From Siphonodentalium dalli (taxonomy: Eukaryota > Mollusca > Scaphopoda > Gadilida > Siphonodentaliidae), in NCBI GenBank assembly GCA_032622095.1, contig CP136068.1, positions 59,918,025 through 59,982,024 on the forward strand: a stretch of 64,000 nt of DNA. Direction: 5' to 3'. The notes under the pieces were generated by a model, which saw only the letters and a program-made list of their open reading frames with translations, did no database searches and was not told the DNA's origin. The position numbers and the translations under genes are program-made. Positions 1-10,824 of the stretch are shown one piece after another; within the stretch, counting starts at the first letter, position 1, and each line of letters starts with the position of its first letter.

Positions 1-180
1 TACCAATAAAATGGACAACAATTTTGACTCGATTGGTCCTACATGTACTTGTAAATGCATATATACTCCCATTGACTGACTATACCAATTGTGCAAATTA
101 ATACTTTTATAGGATTCAATTGAATTTAAATATTTAATTAAATTTCCATCACCAAAGCAGATCATTAATTTATGGCACCC
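1..180. other. AT-rich sequence, nothing recognised
   Basis: No coding frame, repeat or RNA gene was seen. Confidence 0.5.
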
Positions 181-261
181 GATCGGAATCGCAACCATAG
201 CCACTCATTCCGGGAACGCATATTTATTTCTGCATTCCCGCAATGAGTGGCTGGTACCGAT
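181..261. repeat. Imperfect hairpin with 22-bp arms
   Basis: The arms at 199-220 and 231-252 (AGCCACTCATT.. and ..AATGAGTGGCT) pair with two mismatches around a 10-nt AT-rich loop. An outer GATCGG (181-186) pairs with CCGATC (256-261). It may be the core of a small foldback transposon. No target duplication was identified. Confidence 0.6.
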
Positions 262-480
262 CACTTTAAATATGACATAAAATATGGGTTAATTTAAATT
301 TAATGAATAAATATTATGGAACATATACATTGTTATATATTAAAGACACGTCCAGACAGCTTTTCATGACCTCATTAAACGTCTGACGTCTTTGTGTCTC
401 TTTGCGGCAGTACTTGTCGGCAACATGTATGAATGATAATCAACGGTATTGTGAACGTATTAGTTTCAACCACACCTGTT

Positions 481-690
481 GGTTGAAACTACAATGACAC
501 CCGAAACGGCGTTGATGTCTGTCGGCGACCACCAAGACTTTTTAGGGGCTACCAATCACTGATGTGTCGCTCAACCATAATTATGTTAACCTGTTGTTAC
601 AATGAAAACAATGACACCTGCGAACGGCGGTGATGTCTGCCGGCGACTACTATGTGACTTCTAATTATCACTGACGTGTTGTTCAAACAG
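481..690. repeat. Two-copy tandem repeat, about 118 bp per unit
   Basis: The segment beginning CAATGACACC at about 491 recurs at about 609. It includes the shared core GATGTCTG.CGGCGAC and a following TATCACTGA-like stretch. The copies are diverged. No function is evident. Confidence 0.55.
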
Positions 691-859
691 TTTTGCTCAA
701 GATAGGCTCTTCTCACTCACAAACAGAACCAAAGTTGGGATTCGGGAGAGGGGCATTCGCCCCTTTCGATAACCCTGGCGCTTTCGCGCATCGAACTTCA
801 CAACATCAATATAGACTCTCACAGGCTGGGATAAGGCCTTAAATAAATAACCCATTCCT

Positions 860-1110
860 ATCCCATTTCGGATATGGGTCATACGACCTCCCTATGTTAT
901 CTGGGATGACCGTCCGATCTCCGTATGGTCCATGGGAAGACCTTGCGATGCCTGATGATTATACGATGTAACGACATCCATCTGGTCCCTGGGATTGTCA
1001 TACGTCCATGGGACGACCCTCCGACACCCCAATGATCCCTGGGGCGATCATAGTACATCCCTGTATGGTACATCATGCATGGGATGATCATACAACCTCC
1101 CATTTTGCCT
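860..1110. repeat. Degenerate minisatellite of 'catgggatgatcata'-like units
   Basis: Variants of GGGATGATCATAC and TCCATGGGACGACC recur roughly every 35-45 bp. The open frames here on the minus strand are by-products of the repeat. Confidence 0.45.
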
Positions 1111-2860
1111 GTCATTTTAGTAAAATATTATGACATTTTCTTGTGATACGGACATGTCAGTCATATTTTGTTATATATAGCACTATTAAATGATCTGCAC
1201 AACTAAATTTTACTCTTTGTTGAAAAATATTGAAAAAAGTCTCTTTTTTGATCAAAACAAGATATTTCAGTAAATTTTTGGCGAATTTCGAGATTTTTAA
1301 AATTATGAATGACAAATGTCGGATTATCAAATCATTATATTGTTTAAAATCAATTTTGAAGGAGCATATGTGTTGAATGGGTACACTATTGAAAATTAAA
1401 AAAATTGGATTAAATTATTAAAAAATAGGGGGTAGGGGTAGCTTTTTTCATAGTAAGTCGAAAATACGGAATGAATCACATTCTAGTTTTTTGAACATGT
1501 GGAATATACCCTTGCGAAGTTTTTAAAACCTTAATATCCGCATGTTTCACTGAAATCCGGAACTTATATCATTTTATATTAGACAACATTTTGGAAAAAG
1601 TACCCAAAAAATCACTCTTTTTATCACACTTTTCACTATAACTCAATTTATTTTCAATATTTTCAAAAAATGACAATTGTGTCCATTGACGGTATATATG
1701 AGGCATGTTATCAACTATAAACGGTTCTTCGAAAGTTTTTAAGATTCGCGTAGGGGCTTAATGATTCAGAACAGCTACATGTAATGTTTTCAACTGGGGT
1801 AGGGTTAATCATCCTCATTTTTCGAAACTTTTGGACACATTTCTGAAGTGGAAATTTACACCACCCTGACGGCTATATAATTACCTACAATTTGGTATAA
1901 CAAACACTTGTTCGGAGGGGGGTGCAACGCAAGCGAAAACTAGGCGCCCACGGACTAGGATGGATGCGATTAAAGTCCATAAATGCCAAGCATTTAATGA
2001 CGGTCCCATTAATGTCTTTGGATTTCTATACAACCCTTCCACATTTCCCAACTTTCCACAACAACTAGATCATTTCAAATACCATGTGCCATGTACATGA
2101 TACTGTTATGTCCATTAATTGGTGCCAGCAATGGCTTGGAAGAAATGGGTAACATCCCCCCACTCTGGGGCTAGCTCTCCAGGATTGTCCATAAATCTTT
2201 GTATCTTTAATATATATTAGTTGTTAACCAAATATGACTGGGTATTTTATGGTGCACTCCGTTTACTACATATTATAAGCTGATACAGTTAGATGGCATG
2301 GTACAGGGCCCTATTAGCATGTGTCTTCTTGGTAAACTAACAGCCTGGGATCATTAAATGCTTGACTTTCTTCTGTTTTATGTTCCAAATACTAATAAAA
2401 CGGCTAGCTGCTATGTGTGTAATGAAAAAGATTAAATTGTGTGGACCCTGATATTGGTACGACCAAAACCGTCCAGCTACTACACCACTGCCCTTACATA
2501 TATACGCCCATGTCAGAGCGGCTTAACATCAGACCCAGAATTTGTATTTAGGTGGCAAACTTGGCCCATGTGCAAACTCTGAATAATATATGGAGTTCAC
2601 CAAACCCGGATAATAGAGAATGTCCGTAGTTTCTACAATAATGAGTCCAGATGCTAATAAATCTAATCTTACTAACCACGGGCCACATTGGCGGGAGCCA
2701 ATGTTTTCGCTCAAGCAAGGACTTGTATAGCAAAAATTAAAAAACCTTGGCTCAAGGAAACGAAAGCATTTATTGCCAACACAACCTTATACATTTCCTG
2801 ATATCCTGCTGTGATGTCAGACCAGACCAGTTAGAAATCCCATGTCTGTTATGTAATGCC
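1111..2860. other. Unannotated AT-rich stretch
   Basis: Only short open frames without recognisable domains occur here. No terminal inverted repeats or tandem repeats were spotted. It reads as old non-coding sequence. Confidence 0.4.
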
Positions 2861-2864
2861 TTTG

Positions 2865-3010
2865 ATACAATCAATCAATCAATTTTATTGTACTTTTACA
2901 TCATACAAAGATTGACACACATGTCCATCACGGCGATGAGCGGTAGATAGATAGATAACATTTATTGCAAGAAATATATATTACAGACATGTTGCAAAGT
3001 AGTATATAAA
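2865..3010 (-). mobile_element. 3' tails of two LINE fragments (minus strand)
   Basis: On the minus strand the sequence ends ..TACAATAAAATTGATTGATTG at about 2870-2895, and a second end, ..TTGCAATAAATGTTATC followed by (TATC)n, lies at 2944-2970. Many non-LTR retrotransposons end in such short microsatellite-like tails. A related tail sits beside the LINE fragment near 6770. No coding sequence of these copies is preserved. Confidence 0.45.
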
Positions 3011-3330
3011 AACCACCTAGTACAAACGCTATCGCATGCCAAATGGGGTGGGATGCTGAAAAATCGCAAGCCAATTTGCGCGCGATTTAGTTTGCCGTGT
3101 CCCGCGTGACTCAGCATCGCATGCGAATATGTTTCGATTGTAAAATTCAAAGAAATGTAACTCTAACATACCCGTTATTTAGTAAAAAATCATACCAAAA
3201 GAATGACACCACAAAGAGACACGTTTCAAAAACACTATAGGAAAAATCACTTTTAGGGTGGGTGGGCTTGGGGGAGGCGGACGGCACTGTCTAAGACCTG
3301 TTGGGAAACACAACGTCACCCCTTTTTCAA

Positions 3331-3560
3331 ATTGATATCGAGGCAGTCAGGTCGCGCCAGCGACCGCTGCCGCGGGGGCCTGATGGCTCATAAAAACAAC
3401 TCTATATATAAGCGCCCGCGGCTACCACTTTATAGCATCAAGGGTAGACTGAGCAAATCGAGACGGGATGCTGGTCCCGCCAAACTCTCCAGACGGCATC
3501 GACATATCAAAACGCATGCGATTCTCGCCTATCGTATCCGTATTTGGACGAGATTGTAAG
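3331..3560 (+). promoter_or_regulatory. CpG-rich patch with a TATA-box-like motif
   Basis: This 230-bp patch is richer in G+C and CpG than its surroundings and contains CTATATATAAG at about 3401, followed by a GC-rich stretch. That could be a polymerase II core promoter, of a transposon or of a host gene outside view. The 75-codon frame across it matches nothing I know. Promoter identity is inference. Confidence 0.2.
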
Positions 3561-4129
3561 ACCATAGCCTGATAAAAACACATATATAAGAATATTCATT
3601 GTATCAACACATAGTTTGAACACAGATAATTAAAATTACGTACGAATTAGATTTATTTCCCTTCCAACTTCCCTTTTTCATTTGTTGTGAGCAACATTTT
3701 CCCGTATTCTGAAGAATCCATATAATATTATGTTATTGCAAATCATATCGCACACTGTGGGATTGTTATTTTTCATAATACTAATAAATGTTTCCTTGTT
3801 TGATAGTTTGATGAACCCCGGATTTACAGTTTCTAATTTTTCAAATAGCTTTGTTCGTGCTATATCATATAATTTTGTTGTTGTATGCTTTATTTTTGTC
3901 ACTAAATTAATGTGATACAAAATTTTGAATATATGTACACTATATACACATTATATATATCCCACATTCCATAATAAAATCTCCCCGGGCTAACCAAAAG
4001 CTATCTTGATCCTATCATGTAAAGCGAAAACCCTGTGGTCTGCAAAATCGGTTTATGTGGTGAAATATAGATGCGGTGAGTGTGTACAAAATTACCTATG
4101 GGCTAACCTGTCATAAAACAAAAACAAGC
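3561..4129. other. Unannotated stretch
   Basis: AT-rich sequence with overlapping short frames on both strands at 3678-3920. No domain or repeat structure was recognised. Confidence 0.35.
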
Positions 4130-4621
4130 CTAAATTGTGTGGGTACCACCTGTGCGCCAGAAATGACCCCTCGTCGAGCAAACTTCCCGACCTTGGTCGA
4201 GTTTCGCTAATTTTTCATAAACAGTTGAACTCATGCTCCGGGAAAATGTGTGTTTTTCTGATTTAACGCAGGTAAGTATAATATTTAAATGTTGCAACCT
4301 GTAGAGATATGATCTAAATATAATTTTGTGAAGCAGGTGACCAAAATTTATGTCGCATTTATACAGAAATACGTAACTACTCTGCAACTTTGGGTCTAGT
4401 TTTCTCGCCGATGAATGAGAAAAGGAACCAATTTTATTATAGTCAAAATTCACAACGTAACAATGAACAAATGTGGTCGATACAATAAAGGATATCTCCA
4501 CCAAATGATATATAAAACTCAGTTTGCCCAGTGATCGATGTCGCGGCGAAAACAGCGTTATCCGATTTAAAAAGTTCAAACTTCGTGAAATGGTCACATC
4601 AGATCTGGAGGTTTGTTTCAA
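4130..4621 (-). CDS. Unrecognised 163-codon open frame
   Basis: This is one of the longest open frames outside the transposon proteins. The predicted product is basic, rich in Ser, His and Leu, and has no signal peptide, clear membrane segment, zinc-finger spacing or catalytic motif that I recognise. An overlapping 64-codon frame runs on the opposite strand (4524-4718). No splice sites, polyA signal or start context support it. It may be a chance frame or a fragment of an unknown repeat, so I would not treat it as a gene without transcript evidence. Confidence 0.12.
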   Translation of the reverse strand: MKQTSRSDVTISRSLNFLNRITLFSPRHRSLGKLSFIYHLVEISFIVSTTFVHCYVVNFDYNKIGSFSHSSARKLDPKLQSSYVFLYKCDINFGHLLHKIIFRSYLYRLQHLNIILTCVKSEKHTFSRSMSSTVYEKLAKLDQGREVCSTRGHFWRTGGTHTI

Positions 4622-5450
4622 ATTAAGCAGAATTGATTATTCTATCCGTATCACCAAACGTAACTATGATGGCAAAGCCGTGGTATTAGTTACATCGACT
4701 AAAACGACCGAGATATGAGCGTGATAATTAGTTTACACTAAGGGTAATACCATCGCTATATCTGACTATATGTGCAATCAGTATAGGCATATAGTCCGAG
4801 GGGAAATCGGATTAACAATTTACCTGACAATATTATGTGAAATTTCAATTTGATATATTTATGTTCTCTGTTAATTGTTGTATTTATACCGCTCTGTCAC
4901 ACTCACAGCCCCCCCCCCCCCCAAATCGGGTAGAAAGTTCAACATTCGGGCAAACTGGAGATTTTTTATGGTCCTATTCGGGCAATTTTCTGGCAAATTG
5001 AATGATATTTCAGGGAAAATTGTTGCACATTACAATAGTTTCCACATTTCTGGCCGAATTATTCTTATTTGAGGCTAATTTGGACACTTTTGTTATATTT
5101 GTGTGTGTATATATTGTATATTCGCTAGTTTGGCTATGTAACTTGCAAGCTGAGTCGTTTACCCGTGATTTGTTTTGGGTCCAACAAGTCGCGAATGAGT
5201 ACCGATCACGGCCCCAAATTTAACGTTTTCATTGGAGCCATAGATTGGTGTGGGCGTGGTCGTGAAGGTGTATCGAGGCATATGTAAAATAATTAGTTGT
5301 AACCTGTTATTATTATATCTTTATTTCCTCCAGATATTGAAGATTTTACAAAGAATATAACATTGTTATGCACAACACAATGAATAGATATCATAATTAA
5401 ATTTTATAGCAACAACACAAATAAATATGATAAGCAAGACGTATTTACAT
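4622..5450. other. Unannotated stretch with a poly-C run
   Basis: A C14 run lies near 4908-4921. The sequence after it (about 4960-5020) resembles the one at 9796-9850, so a dispersed repeat is likely. No gene was recognised. Confidence 0.35.
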
Positions 5451-5454
5451 TTCT

Positions 5455-5815
5455 ACAATGGTGGATATACTGACGATGATGATGATGATTGGGATGATGT
5501 TGAGAACGATGACGTTGATCGATGATGACGATGTTAATGTTGAACGTGAGGAAGAAGATGACTATATTGATGATAATGATGACGATGATGATGATGTACA
5601 TGATGATGAAAATGATGTTGAAGATGAGGAAATTAGATTATGACGATGACGTCAATGATGACGGTGGCGATGACGACGATGAAGATTATGATGATGACAT
5701 GGACGACGGCGATGATGATTACGATGATTATGTCGATGGTGGTGACGACGATGATGATGATAATGATGATGATGACGATGATGATGATGGGCTGACTGAT
5801 TTGTATTATTCAATG
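5455..5815. repeat. (GAT/GAC)n trinucleotide microsatellite
   Basis: About 350 bp of imperfect GATGATGAC-type repeat. It produces artificial Asp/Met-rich frames (+) and His-rich frames (-) that should not be called genes. It abuts the C-terminal end of a minus-strand LINE fragment at 5818, so on that strand it lies where a LINE 3' tail would be. Confidence 0.9.
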
Positions 5816-5817
5816 GA

Positions 5818-6185
5818 CTAGGAAATATTTCTCTGCAAGAGTGCATTGTACCACATCCATAATTTGGCAGTAATCGTTACCATGAAGTCCAGAAAGACGT
5901 CTACATCATCAACTGCTGTACACATAGCACCAGTAATATGAGTCAAATGAAGCAAGATCATTTCGTCCAATGAAAGATCATCAATCCTGATAAAACATTC
6001 TACGCCATAACGATCAATAATATCAAAAAACATATTATTCCGTAGTGATGTCAGGGAACTGCATTCAATGAGAACGTGCCGTACTTTATCAAGGTACATT
6101 TTATAGCAGTTAGGACACTGGATTAGTGCTTCGTTTAAGTACGTTGTTGCATCGATCACAAGAGCTGTGGTTAGATAGGAATGTT
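5818..6185 (-). pseudogene. LINE reverse-transcriptase ORF, C-terminal zinc-knuckle fragment
   Basis: The minus-strand frame encodes about 120 residues around the motif CPNCYKMYLDKVRHVLIEC. This is the C-x2-C-x9-H-x4-C knuckle found at the C-terminus of many non-LTR retrotransposon ORF2 proteins. The frame remains open to about 6185, upstream of the first Met, with the segment SYLTTALVIDATTYL. It is 5'-truncated, with no RT or endonuclease domain, as expected from target-primed reverse transcription. The 3' side runs into the GAT microsatellite. The family is not identified. Confidence 0.6.
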
Positions 6186-6400
6186 TATTATGTGAGGTTT
6201 ATGTGGCCCCTGGGTGAGAGTGTAGTTTTATGGGGACGCCATATCAGAGGTTTATCCGGCACACCGTGTGGGAGAGTAGGTATATGGGGGCCCAAAATAT
6301 AGGTGAGAGAGTAGTTTTATGAGGACACCGTATCGGGGAGTAGGTTTATCGGGAACGCTGTGTCACAGGGGCCCACATGCGTGTAACATGACGTATATAC
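6186..6400. repeat. Dispersed repeat, second copy inverted at 15900-15970
   Basis: The motif GTAGTTTTATGRGGACRCC occurs twice here, separated by related text (GTTTATGTGGCCC). The same text appears in reverse orientation at about 15905-15970, and a fragment occurs near 17335-17370. It is a dispersed repeat of unknown class. A G10 run lies at 6408-6417. Confidence 0.45.
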
Positions 6401-6754
6401 CAGAGCGGGGGGGGGGGGCAGCTGACCCCATGCCTTTGGCCAAGGGGCGAGCGGGACAGGACATGCCATTTTTCTGGCGACTGAAAATAGTTTTATGTGT
6501 TAAATCTTGTATTTTTACAGCACAATCTGACTATTAAGGCCACACTTGGATTGCCACTTCACGAAAACGAAAATATATCATCTCTTAAAGTGATATAATT
6601 CATTATCAGATTTGACACTTTTCACGAATTAGATATCTTCGCATGTAAAAAGTTATTTTGGGCATATCCAGCATTATTATTGATAACTATTCACATCTAG
6701 CTAACACATGTGATTTAAGATGTTTTATTAAATCAATCAATCGACCAACACTCC
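6401..6754. other. Unannotated stretch
   Basis: Begins with a poly-G run, then AT-rich sequence. No feature was recognised. Confidence 0.35.
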
Positions 6755-7415
6755 AGCAATTTACTCAATTAATCAATTTATTTGTACTTTTGCATCAAAC
6801 GATCAAGCGTACACATACATGAAATAATAGGTAATAAAAGACAATAGGTAACAACAGTGCATACTTAAATATAATACATGAGATAAGCAGGTACATAATT
6901 AGTTTATGGTGATGACTGGTAGTATTTTAGGTCATTAATTAATGGGTGCTTACTCTCGTATGGTTTCCTATTCTTTGTAGTAGTTCTGGACTAGGTTGCC
7001 ATATTCCCTTTTTTTCTAATCCGTGATGAATAAAACGGGCAAGGGCAATTATGAAAAGCGGATCAGTACATTGCAGTATGCGATTGAACTGATCTAACCC
7101 CGATAGTTGTTGTATATTATATGGTAGTTTGTTCAAGTGATGGGTTCGTTCTTGTGCGAGTAATGAACAGCTCGTAATAAGATGTAATTCGTCATCCTTC
7201 TCATTGCACAGTTCGCAAATGCGATATTGTTCGTCAACATTTTGATGACGACCTCGTTCAATTCCCAACGACTGCATGGGAACCGATTCGTAGCCGTGTA
7301 AGTGATTCCCAAGGTTTTGTTATTTTACATTCATTTAAGTAGTCTTCTAATTTCGTCTCAGTCTTAAATTGTCTGTATGTTTTTAATTTGTAACAGGGTG
7401 GAGTTCGTCCGTCAT
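6755..7415 (-). pseudogene. LINE ORF2 C-terminal fragment with 3' UTR
   Basis: The minus-strand frame at 6939-7277 contains GIERGRHQN and CELCNEKDDELHLITSC, a C-x2-C...H-x4-C knuckle typical of C-termini of molluscan-type LINE ORF2. Upstream at about 7280-7415 another frame continues the protein (KLKTYRQFK.. and SLTRLRIGSHAV), so there is a frameshift near 7277. Downstream, at 6760-6790, the 3' UTR ends in ATTGATTAATT-like sequence. Everything N-terminal of this region, including RT catalytic motifs, is absent. It is a dead 5'-truncated copy. Confidence 0.7.
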
Positions 7416-7934
7416 TCATTTCGTCCGTTAATCACCAAAATTATTTCCATTAATTTAATTAAACATGCTATTTTGGACCATTAATTAATACCGCCCTGTA
7501 CCGAAAATTCGGGAAATTTCAGAAATTCCCTGATTCGGACCACATTTTTCGACGGAACTTCCTAAACCATCTAGGATTCCGATTTACCAACTAAAATATT
7601 ACAGGTAAGAACTTAGTGATCTCTTGCCAAATTCATCTTGTTCACAGTCTAAAAATTCCAAAATTTAGATTGTTTTCCTCGGAATTGCCAAAAGTTGAAA
7701 TTTGGCCAAATATTGGGGGTGTCACACCCCCTACATCCACCTGTAGCTACGTCCCTGACATCATGCTATTTAATACACGCTGAATAAGTCAACTGTGGAC
7801 GTTGTAGATGCGTTGTTGATCCGTTGGCAATGCAGTTATATGGATTACACCTTGAACCAATTATAGGTCGTAGTCCAATATCATGCATTTGAACGCCGGT
7901 ATAACAACAATAAATGTGTCTAGGTATGGTATGG
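7416..7934. other. Unannotated stretch
   Basis: AT-rich sequence with no coding or repeat structure recognised. Confidence 0.35.
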
Positions 7935-9175
7935 AATCGATAGAATAGAATAGAATAGATTTATTAGCAATGAACACCCTTCCGGGCAGAATGCTTTTAC
8001 AATGAACATAATAGTACATTTTCATTTCACATACATCATATTATATAATGTATACATTCATTGTGATTATTGAAGTATAGTTATTTCAAGGAAAATATAA
8101 CAACATAAAAAATTAAATAGATCAATTGTTGCATCCAATTTGATATTCTGATCTTAACTGAAAGTACTGTCGGATCAAGCTGCAGACTTTCGCACAATTT
8201 GATCTGTTATCGTTCCTCAATATCATCTTAAACTTATGTATATCATCCAAGTTATTATATGCCTTTGAATGCTTTGTCATTATTTTATTGATCTCTGATC
8301 GCAAAGGACATTCCATTAAAAAGTGAAATTCATCCTCTATCGTTGATGTACTACATTTGCATACTCGTTTTCAAGAGGTATTTTAGGTTGACAATGTCTT
8401 CCTTTTTCAATTGCAAGATTGTGATTACTTATGCGTAGTCTAGTGAACATATTTCGATCCTTAGCAGAGTGCGTGCATTCCAAATATAATTCTAAACTAA
8501 TATTTCGTTTCACAACCCGATAAGTCCTTAATTTGTTTTTCTTATCTTTTTCGGTATTATCGGCCATATATACTGTCTATAAACTTACATACATGCATTT
8601 CCTTCAGTTTGTTTTTCAAATTAATCATAAATGTCAATGGGTTTGTCTGGTTTGTGATATTGGACATATCAATAATTTGCGGAAATGAAAAGATAGACAT
8701 ATCAGCGGGAAGTAGGTGTTGATCTTTAATAGCTTGCGATAAAAGACCGCCAACATCTGGTGAGAGTAATTTCGTTGCGTAAGACGCTGTTCTTAAGATG
8801 GCATCATGTGTTAAAGGGAATCTCACAAGCTCCGCGCGAACGGCTTGGGTTGAGGCGAATTTCCCGACACCTAGTACTTGTTTGCAGAATTTAATATGTA
8901 ACTGTTCCAACTTTTTAACATATAAGATCCCCATAGTTCGCTACCGTAGAGCTGAATTGGTTTGATTAGTTTGTCATATAACTTCAACATTATTTTAATT
9001 GGTGGTAATGAGGTTGTTTTGAACGCGTCAAACAAGGAATACATAGCTTTCCTTCCTTTCGCACTTAGGTCAGACATTGCATTTTTAAAAGAACCTGTTC
9101 TGGTAAAATTTATTCCCAAAAAAGTGTAGTTACATGTTTGTACCAGACACACTTTCGCTTGTATAAGAAATACCA
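7935..9175 (-). pseudogene. LINE ORF2 fragment: end of RT, linker, zinc knuckle and 3' tail
   Basis: Four overlapping minus-strand frames form one decayed protein. At 8871-9175 are YTFLGINFTRTGSF and LYGSELWGSY (end of the RT and thumb region). At 8557-8934 is LEQLHIKFCKQVLGVGKFAS. At 8337-8567 is RLRISNHNLAIEKGRH. At 8122-8316 is the tail of the knuckle region. At least three frameshifts separate them. On the minus strand the 3' UTR ends at 7938-7965 in repeated TATTC units, the microsatellite-like terminus usual for such elements. The 5' break is near 9175. The family looks CR1/jockey-like in layout, but this is not settled. Confidence 0.75.
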
Positions 9176-9199
9176 GCCTGGCCCCATGAAATCAACACA

Positions 9200-9860
9200 T
9201 AGTGGCCTCAATGATTTTTCCTTTTCAGCCCATAAAGCTTATTTGTGTCTCGTGTTCATCTCTACACGCTATACGAGACTTTTTGGTGTCATCGTTTTCA
9301 GCACCATTATGGAATATTTCAAAATGAATTAGTACCATATAGTGATATAGAGCTGAAAATATATAATTAAAATTAAGCACGAATCTAGTGAATTAACGGA
9401 ATGTTTTGATGTTATGAATTACGCCCAATACGGGCTCATCGCAACAATATGGTATATATATGATATTATTTCAGGAGAATATGTTGAAAATACACACGCA
9501 GTATCCTAGCCTGTTTCGTGAAAATAAGTTCATATGGAATATATATAATATTTGTTTTTCGCTTTCAGCCCATATATAGAGCTAATTTATTTTTTGTTTT
9601 CATTCTTATATACGAGAGTATTTGGGGTCATCGTTTTCAGCACTATATGCGATTATATCAATATGAAATAGTCCCACATAACGCTGAAAATAAACATTCA
9701 ATTTAAGCTTGAAACCATCTTTTACTAAGTAACGGAAAAGTCTGATTATGGTGTTCTGAATTATAAATCCAATACGGGCTTATTGCAATAATAGGGACTT
9801 TTTCGTGTAATTTTCGGCCAAATTGAATGGTGGTATATCAGGGGGAATTCTATAAATAAT
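9200..9860. repeat. Two diverged tandem copies of a roughly 340-bp unit
   Basis: The block near 9280-9440 (TCATCGTTTTCAGCAC ... CAATACGGGCT) recurs at about 9620-9790 with the same order of motifs. Both copies contain GCTGAAAATA and a following AAGC.YGAA stretch. No protein is encoded. Confidence 0.55.
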
Positions 9861-9889
9861 ACCCAAATCTTACGCATTTCAATTATTTA

Positions 9890-10570
9890 CACGGTGGTGC
9901 AAGATCGGTGGCGCAACGGTGGCGAAAACGGTGGTGATTTTGAAGATGGCGACGGGCGATGTTTTGATGAGTATGTATGTCAGAAATCACGTTTTACATC
10001 ACATGTGTTACGTTTGTGTTTACTGATATTTCATCCGATTGCTTTGGAATATAATAACGTACGCTGGGACATAAGATATGTGGTGATTGAATTTGTTATT
10101 ACGCGTGATTGTTTATATTTATTAACCCATTTCACCACTTATACTGTGGTATTCGAGCATACATGAAGCCACCAACCCGCCCGACCCCAATATCCATTAC
10201 AATTAAACTATACATTAAGCCTTTACAACGGGAAGGACGGGCCGGCGTATATATATATGGTACATGATTGAAGGTTCGAATAGTGAACTTGTTCAATCGA
10301 CCTAATTTGATGTGAAAGCCGTGGGTATTTTCGTGATTTCTCTTAGTTTATGCATTCTAAATTAATATGTAATGACGCGTGGGTACTTATATTATTAAAT
10401 TTGACATAAGGGAAGTCAATCGGGAGATCTGTATTGCCTAGATATTAAAAAAAAATGTTTTATGCCGGTGACGACTATTGCGGTGGCGACGAATTTATGC
10501 CGGCGGCGACTAAATTTATTAACATTTTTTACATCGCCACCGTTTTCGCCACCGATATTGCACCACTGTG
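9890..10570. mobile_element. 681-bp non-autonomous DNA transposon, CAC(G/A)GTG termini, 5-bp TSD
   Basis: Left terminus CACGGTGGTGCAAGATCGG, right terminus (read inward) CACAGTGGTGCAATATCGG. The 24-bp inverted repeats differ at two positions. They are flanked by identical ATTTA at 9885-9889 and 10571-10575. Internal GGTGGCGA motifs are repeated near both ends. No transposase is encoded; the 90-codon frame inside is not recognisable. Five-bp duplications with CAC termini are known for the Transib/RAG-like superfamily, whose ends resemble the RSS heptamer CACAGTG; membership here is inference. No RSS-like nonamer was found at a 12- or 23-bp spacing. Confidence 0.7.
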
Positions 10571-10573
10571 ATT

Positions 10574-10824
10574 TAGGGTCCTGGGAATAATCGAGATTCG
10601 ATGAAAAACGAATCGACTAATATTCTTCATAAGTGCACATCTATCGCTTTATTATTGTTTAAGTTCTTGGTTCACTAATTCCAAAATGAAATAGGTTCAG
10701 TTTGGGCTCGCTAGTTAATAACTTCACCCGTTGTTATAGTCTGGGTTCCAAATTGAATCAATTGAATTCAAGGGAGCAATTTTCGATTCGACGTTTCGGA
10801 ATTTCCGATATTCACAGGACCCTA
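10574..10824. mobile_element. Short inverted-repeat element, TAGGGTCCTG termini
   Basis: The left end TAGGGTCCTGGGAATA and the right end read inward TAGGGTCCTGTGAATA are inverted repeats. Subterminal CGATTCG and CGAATCG motifs recur. The termini resemble hAT-type MITEs, but no matching 8-bp duplication could be read. The left edge touches the end of the preceding element, whose insertion may have used the ATTTA at this border. Confidence 0.45.

Noticed and set aside
5522-5821. Asp/Met-rich 99-codon frame
   Set aside because: It is the translation of the GAT microsatellite; all frames and both strands stay open for the same reason.
9890-9945. Full RSS (heptamer plus 12/23 spacer plus nonamer)
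   Set aside because: Only the heptamer resemblance is present; no ACAAAAACC-like nonamer lies at either spacing.
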